Of a stretch of 64,000 bases of DNA, positions 61,891 through 64,000 are shown piece after piece. The notes beneath the pieces are model-generated. The model was not told the origin of the DNA, did no database searches, and was given only the letters and a program-made list of their open reading frames with translations. A program made the translations under genes and the position numbers. This DNA is from Tragulus kanchil. Taxonomy: Eukaryota > Chordata > Mammalia > Artiodactyla > Tragulidae. The stretch covers positions 251,531,330 to 251,595,329 of the forward strand of contig JAIOJX010000026.1 in assembly GCA_022376925.1 (NCBI GenBank), given 5' to 3'. Each line of letters begins with the position of its first letter. Position 1 is the first letter of the stretch.

Positions 61891-64000
61891 GCATGGTTTT
61901 CTATGCTGTTATGTAAGTTCAAGTATTATGACAATCAAGCCTTTATAAATCATTGAGTTGTGACAAAGAAGTATGTAATGCAAATTTAGATGATGATGTT
62001 TTATTGGACACAGGAGATTCTTAAGAAAACAAAGAGCATAAATATTTAGCAGCAGTCAGGTGGCATCCTATCTAGGAGAGTCTGGCAAGCACTGTGCTGA
62101 GGACTCTGTTTAAACAAAGAGAATGAGGTGGTGATTATATGTAAATAATGTGGGGAGAATTAAGAGAAGGACAAGGCAAGTCTCAAAACTGAATGGCTCT
62201 CCGGGAGGAGACCTGTCTTCTCTGAACTTTATAACCTCGCTTCAAAGCAGTTTTATGGTGCCAAGAACGCTATGGCTGGTCAGTATGAGCATAAGGAACT
62301 TGCTTTTAGAGCAACCGATGATAAGAGTATAACATCCGGGTTCGTGCTAGGAACTCAGGCGTGGCTGTTTAGCATCAAAGAGGTTAAAGCAGATTGCAGA
62401 CTTACAGAAGCAGGTCTGCACTGTCCAGGGATGGATAGATTTTTTCATTTGGTTTCTGATTTCTCTGCCTTTTTTTTTTTCTTTTTTTGTTTTGACCTCA
62501 CAACAATCTCTTTATTGATAGCTCTCTTGGATCTATACTTACTTCCTATATCGTATCGCATCCAGGTCAGTACAATAAGTTTTCGATGCTTACAACTTCC
62601 AGTGTTGTTTTGCATTTTCCTGTTTTAGGTTTTGCATCTTAACTTTAGTATTTTATTGAATTTTTTAATTATGTAAGTTTGGTGTGGACAACAGTTTTCT
62701 ACTTCTGTATTCCCTACAACATGCTCACCACCAAAAATGTACTTTCCACCCCTCGCCATACAGTTCTGATCCCTTTACTCATTTCACCCTCCCTCCCACC
62801 CCTTCTCTTCTTCTAACTGCTACTCTGTTCTCTGTGATGGGGGGGTGCTTTGTAATTAAAACAGAAGAATAAAGACCCAAAGGCTGGTGTGTAACTAGGA
62901 CCTCAGGCTCTGAAATCAGGCTGAGTAATTCAAATACAGATTGTCACATCGTTGAACTGTGTATAAATTACTTAATGTCCTCAGCATTCCTTTTGTCATC
63001 TGTAAAATGGGAAGATAATATCTAACTTACAAAATTTGAAATTAAATGAAACAACACTGGTAAATTATTTGGCATGGTTTTCTATGCTGTTATGTAAGTT
63101 CAAGTATTATGACAATCAAGCCTTTATAAATCATTGAGTTGTGACAAAGAAGTATGTAATGCAAATTTAGATGATGATGTTTTATTGGACACAGGAGATT
63201 CTTAAGAAAACAAAGAGCATAAATATTTAGCAGCAGTCAGGTGGCATCCTATCTAGGAGAGTCTGGCAAGCACTGTGCTGAGGACTCTGTTTAAACAAAG
63301 AGAATGAGGTGGTGATTATATGTAAATAATGTGGGGAGAATTAAGAGAAGGACAAGGCAAGTCTCAAAACTGAATGGCTCTCCGGGAGGAGACCTGTCTT
63401 CTCTGAACTTTATAACCTCGCTTCAAAGCAGTTTTATGGTGCCAAGAACGCTATGGCTGGTCAGTATGAGCATAAGGAACTTGCTTTTAGAGCAACCGAT
63501 GATAAGAGTATAACATCCGGGTTCGTGCTAGGAACTCAGGCGTGGCTGTTTAGCATCAAAGAGGTTAAAGCAGATTGCAGACTTACAGAAGCAGGTCTGC
63601 ACTGTCCAGGGATGGATAGATTTTTTCATTTGGTTTCGGTTTTTTCTGCTTTTTTTTTCTTTTTCTTTTTTTGTTTTGACCTCACAACAATCTCTTTATT
63701 GATAGCTCTCTTGGATCTATACTTACTTCCTATATCGTATCGCATCCAGGTCAGTACAATAAGTTTTCGATGCTTACAACTTCCAGTGTTGTTTTGCATT
63801 TTCCTGTTTTAGGTTTTGCATCTTAACTTTAGTATTTTATTGAATTTTTTAATTATGTAAGTTTGGTGTGGACAACAGTTTTCTACTTCTGTATTCCCTA
63901 CAACATGCTCACCACCAAAAATGTACTTTCCACCCCTCGCCATACAGTTCTGATCCCTTTACTCATTTCACCCTCCCTCCCACCCCTTCTCTTCTTCTAA
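61891..64000. repeat. Tandem duplicate block 18 (offset 1181 bp, cut by window end)
   Basis: Unit 1 is 61891-63071; unit 2 starts at 63072 and is still matching at the last base of the window. The edges share GCATGG. Differences lie in the T-rich tract (TTTCTGATTTCTCTGCC versus TTTCGGTTTTTTCTGC). The longest offset of the series. Confidence 0.95.
62890..63065 (-). repeat. MIR SINE, reverse
   Basis: CAGGCTCTGAAATCAGGCTG, CCTTTTGTCATCTGTAAAAT and GGGAAGATAATATCTAACTT are the reverse MIR core. It lies at the end of unit 1 of block 18. Confidence 0.75.

Noticed and set aside
3452..64000. A novel programmed amplification or tandem-repeat system
   Set aside because: Tempting because of the regular ~1.1 kb size, but there is no shared sequence at the edges, never more than two copies of a unit (triplicates arise only where blocks overlap), and edge noise fits assembly error.

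Overview
The window is mammalian nuclear DNA from a ruminant. It is AT-rich and intron-dense, with no bacterial-type gene organisation. It is full of ruminant-specific retroposons: Bov-tA type tRNA-Glu SINEs, BovB/RTE LINE 3' ends and CHR-type SINEs, plus old mammalian MIR, L1 and MaLR-like elements. The commonest young-looking SINE has a CHR-like head but a body I do not recognise from cattle. A non-bovine ruminant is therefore possible, but this is only an inference.

One protein-coding gene is present, complete, on the + strand: DAPL1 (death-associated protein-like 1, 107 codons). It has four coding exons at 356-413, 14624-14711, 21041-21101 and 33723-33839. All introns are GT-AG, the exon phases join cleanly, a TATA box lies upstream and two AATAAA signals follow the stop. 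From about 34,010 to the end there is only intergenic repeat-rich sequence. I found no second gene, RNA gene, CRISPR array or other system.

The most striking property is structural. Eighteen separate blocks of about 0.97-1.18 kb are each present exactly twice, head to tail and nearly identical. The second units begin near 4560, 8221, 10377, 12483, 15691, 18337, 24646, 29874, 32701, 41896, 43692, 45491, 48248, 52519, 54542, 56609, 59831 and 63072. The distal ends of several first units are degraded by small deletions, homopolymer changes or 19-27 bp of filler. Two SINEs have their 3' target-site duplication only after the second unit. These are the marks of contig ends that overlap by about 1.1 kb and were joined without merging, or of retained alternative haplotypes, rather than of real tandem duplications. 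About 19.5 kb of the 64 kb is redundant, so the true locus is about 44.5 kb and DAPL1 about 24 kb. Two duplications carry a DAPL1 exon: a perfect second exon 2 at 15704-15791 and a truncated first copy of exon 4 at 32615-32700. Either could mislead gene prediction.

Layout: 1-413 promoter and exon 1; 414-14623 intron 1 with SINEs and a fragmented L1; 14624-21101 exons 2 and 3 with an L1 3' end between them; 21102-33722 intron 3 with SINEs and BovB; 33723-34005 last exon; 34006-41390 mostly unique intergenic DNA; 41395-49370 MaLR-like LTR and old L1; 49370-64000 intergenic DNA with BovB, Bov-tA and MIR.
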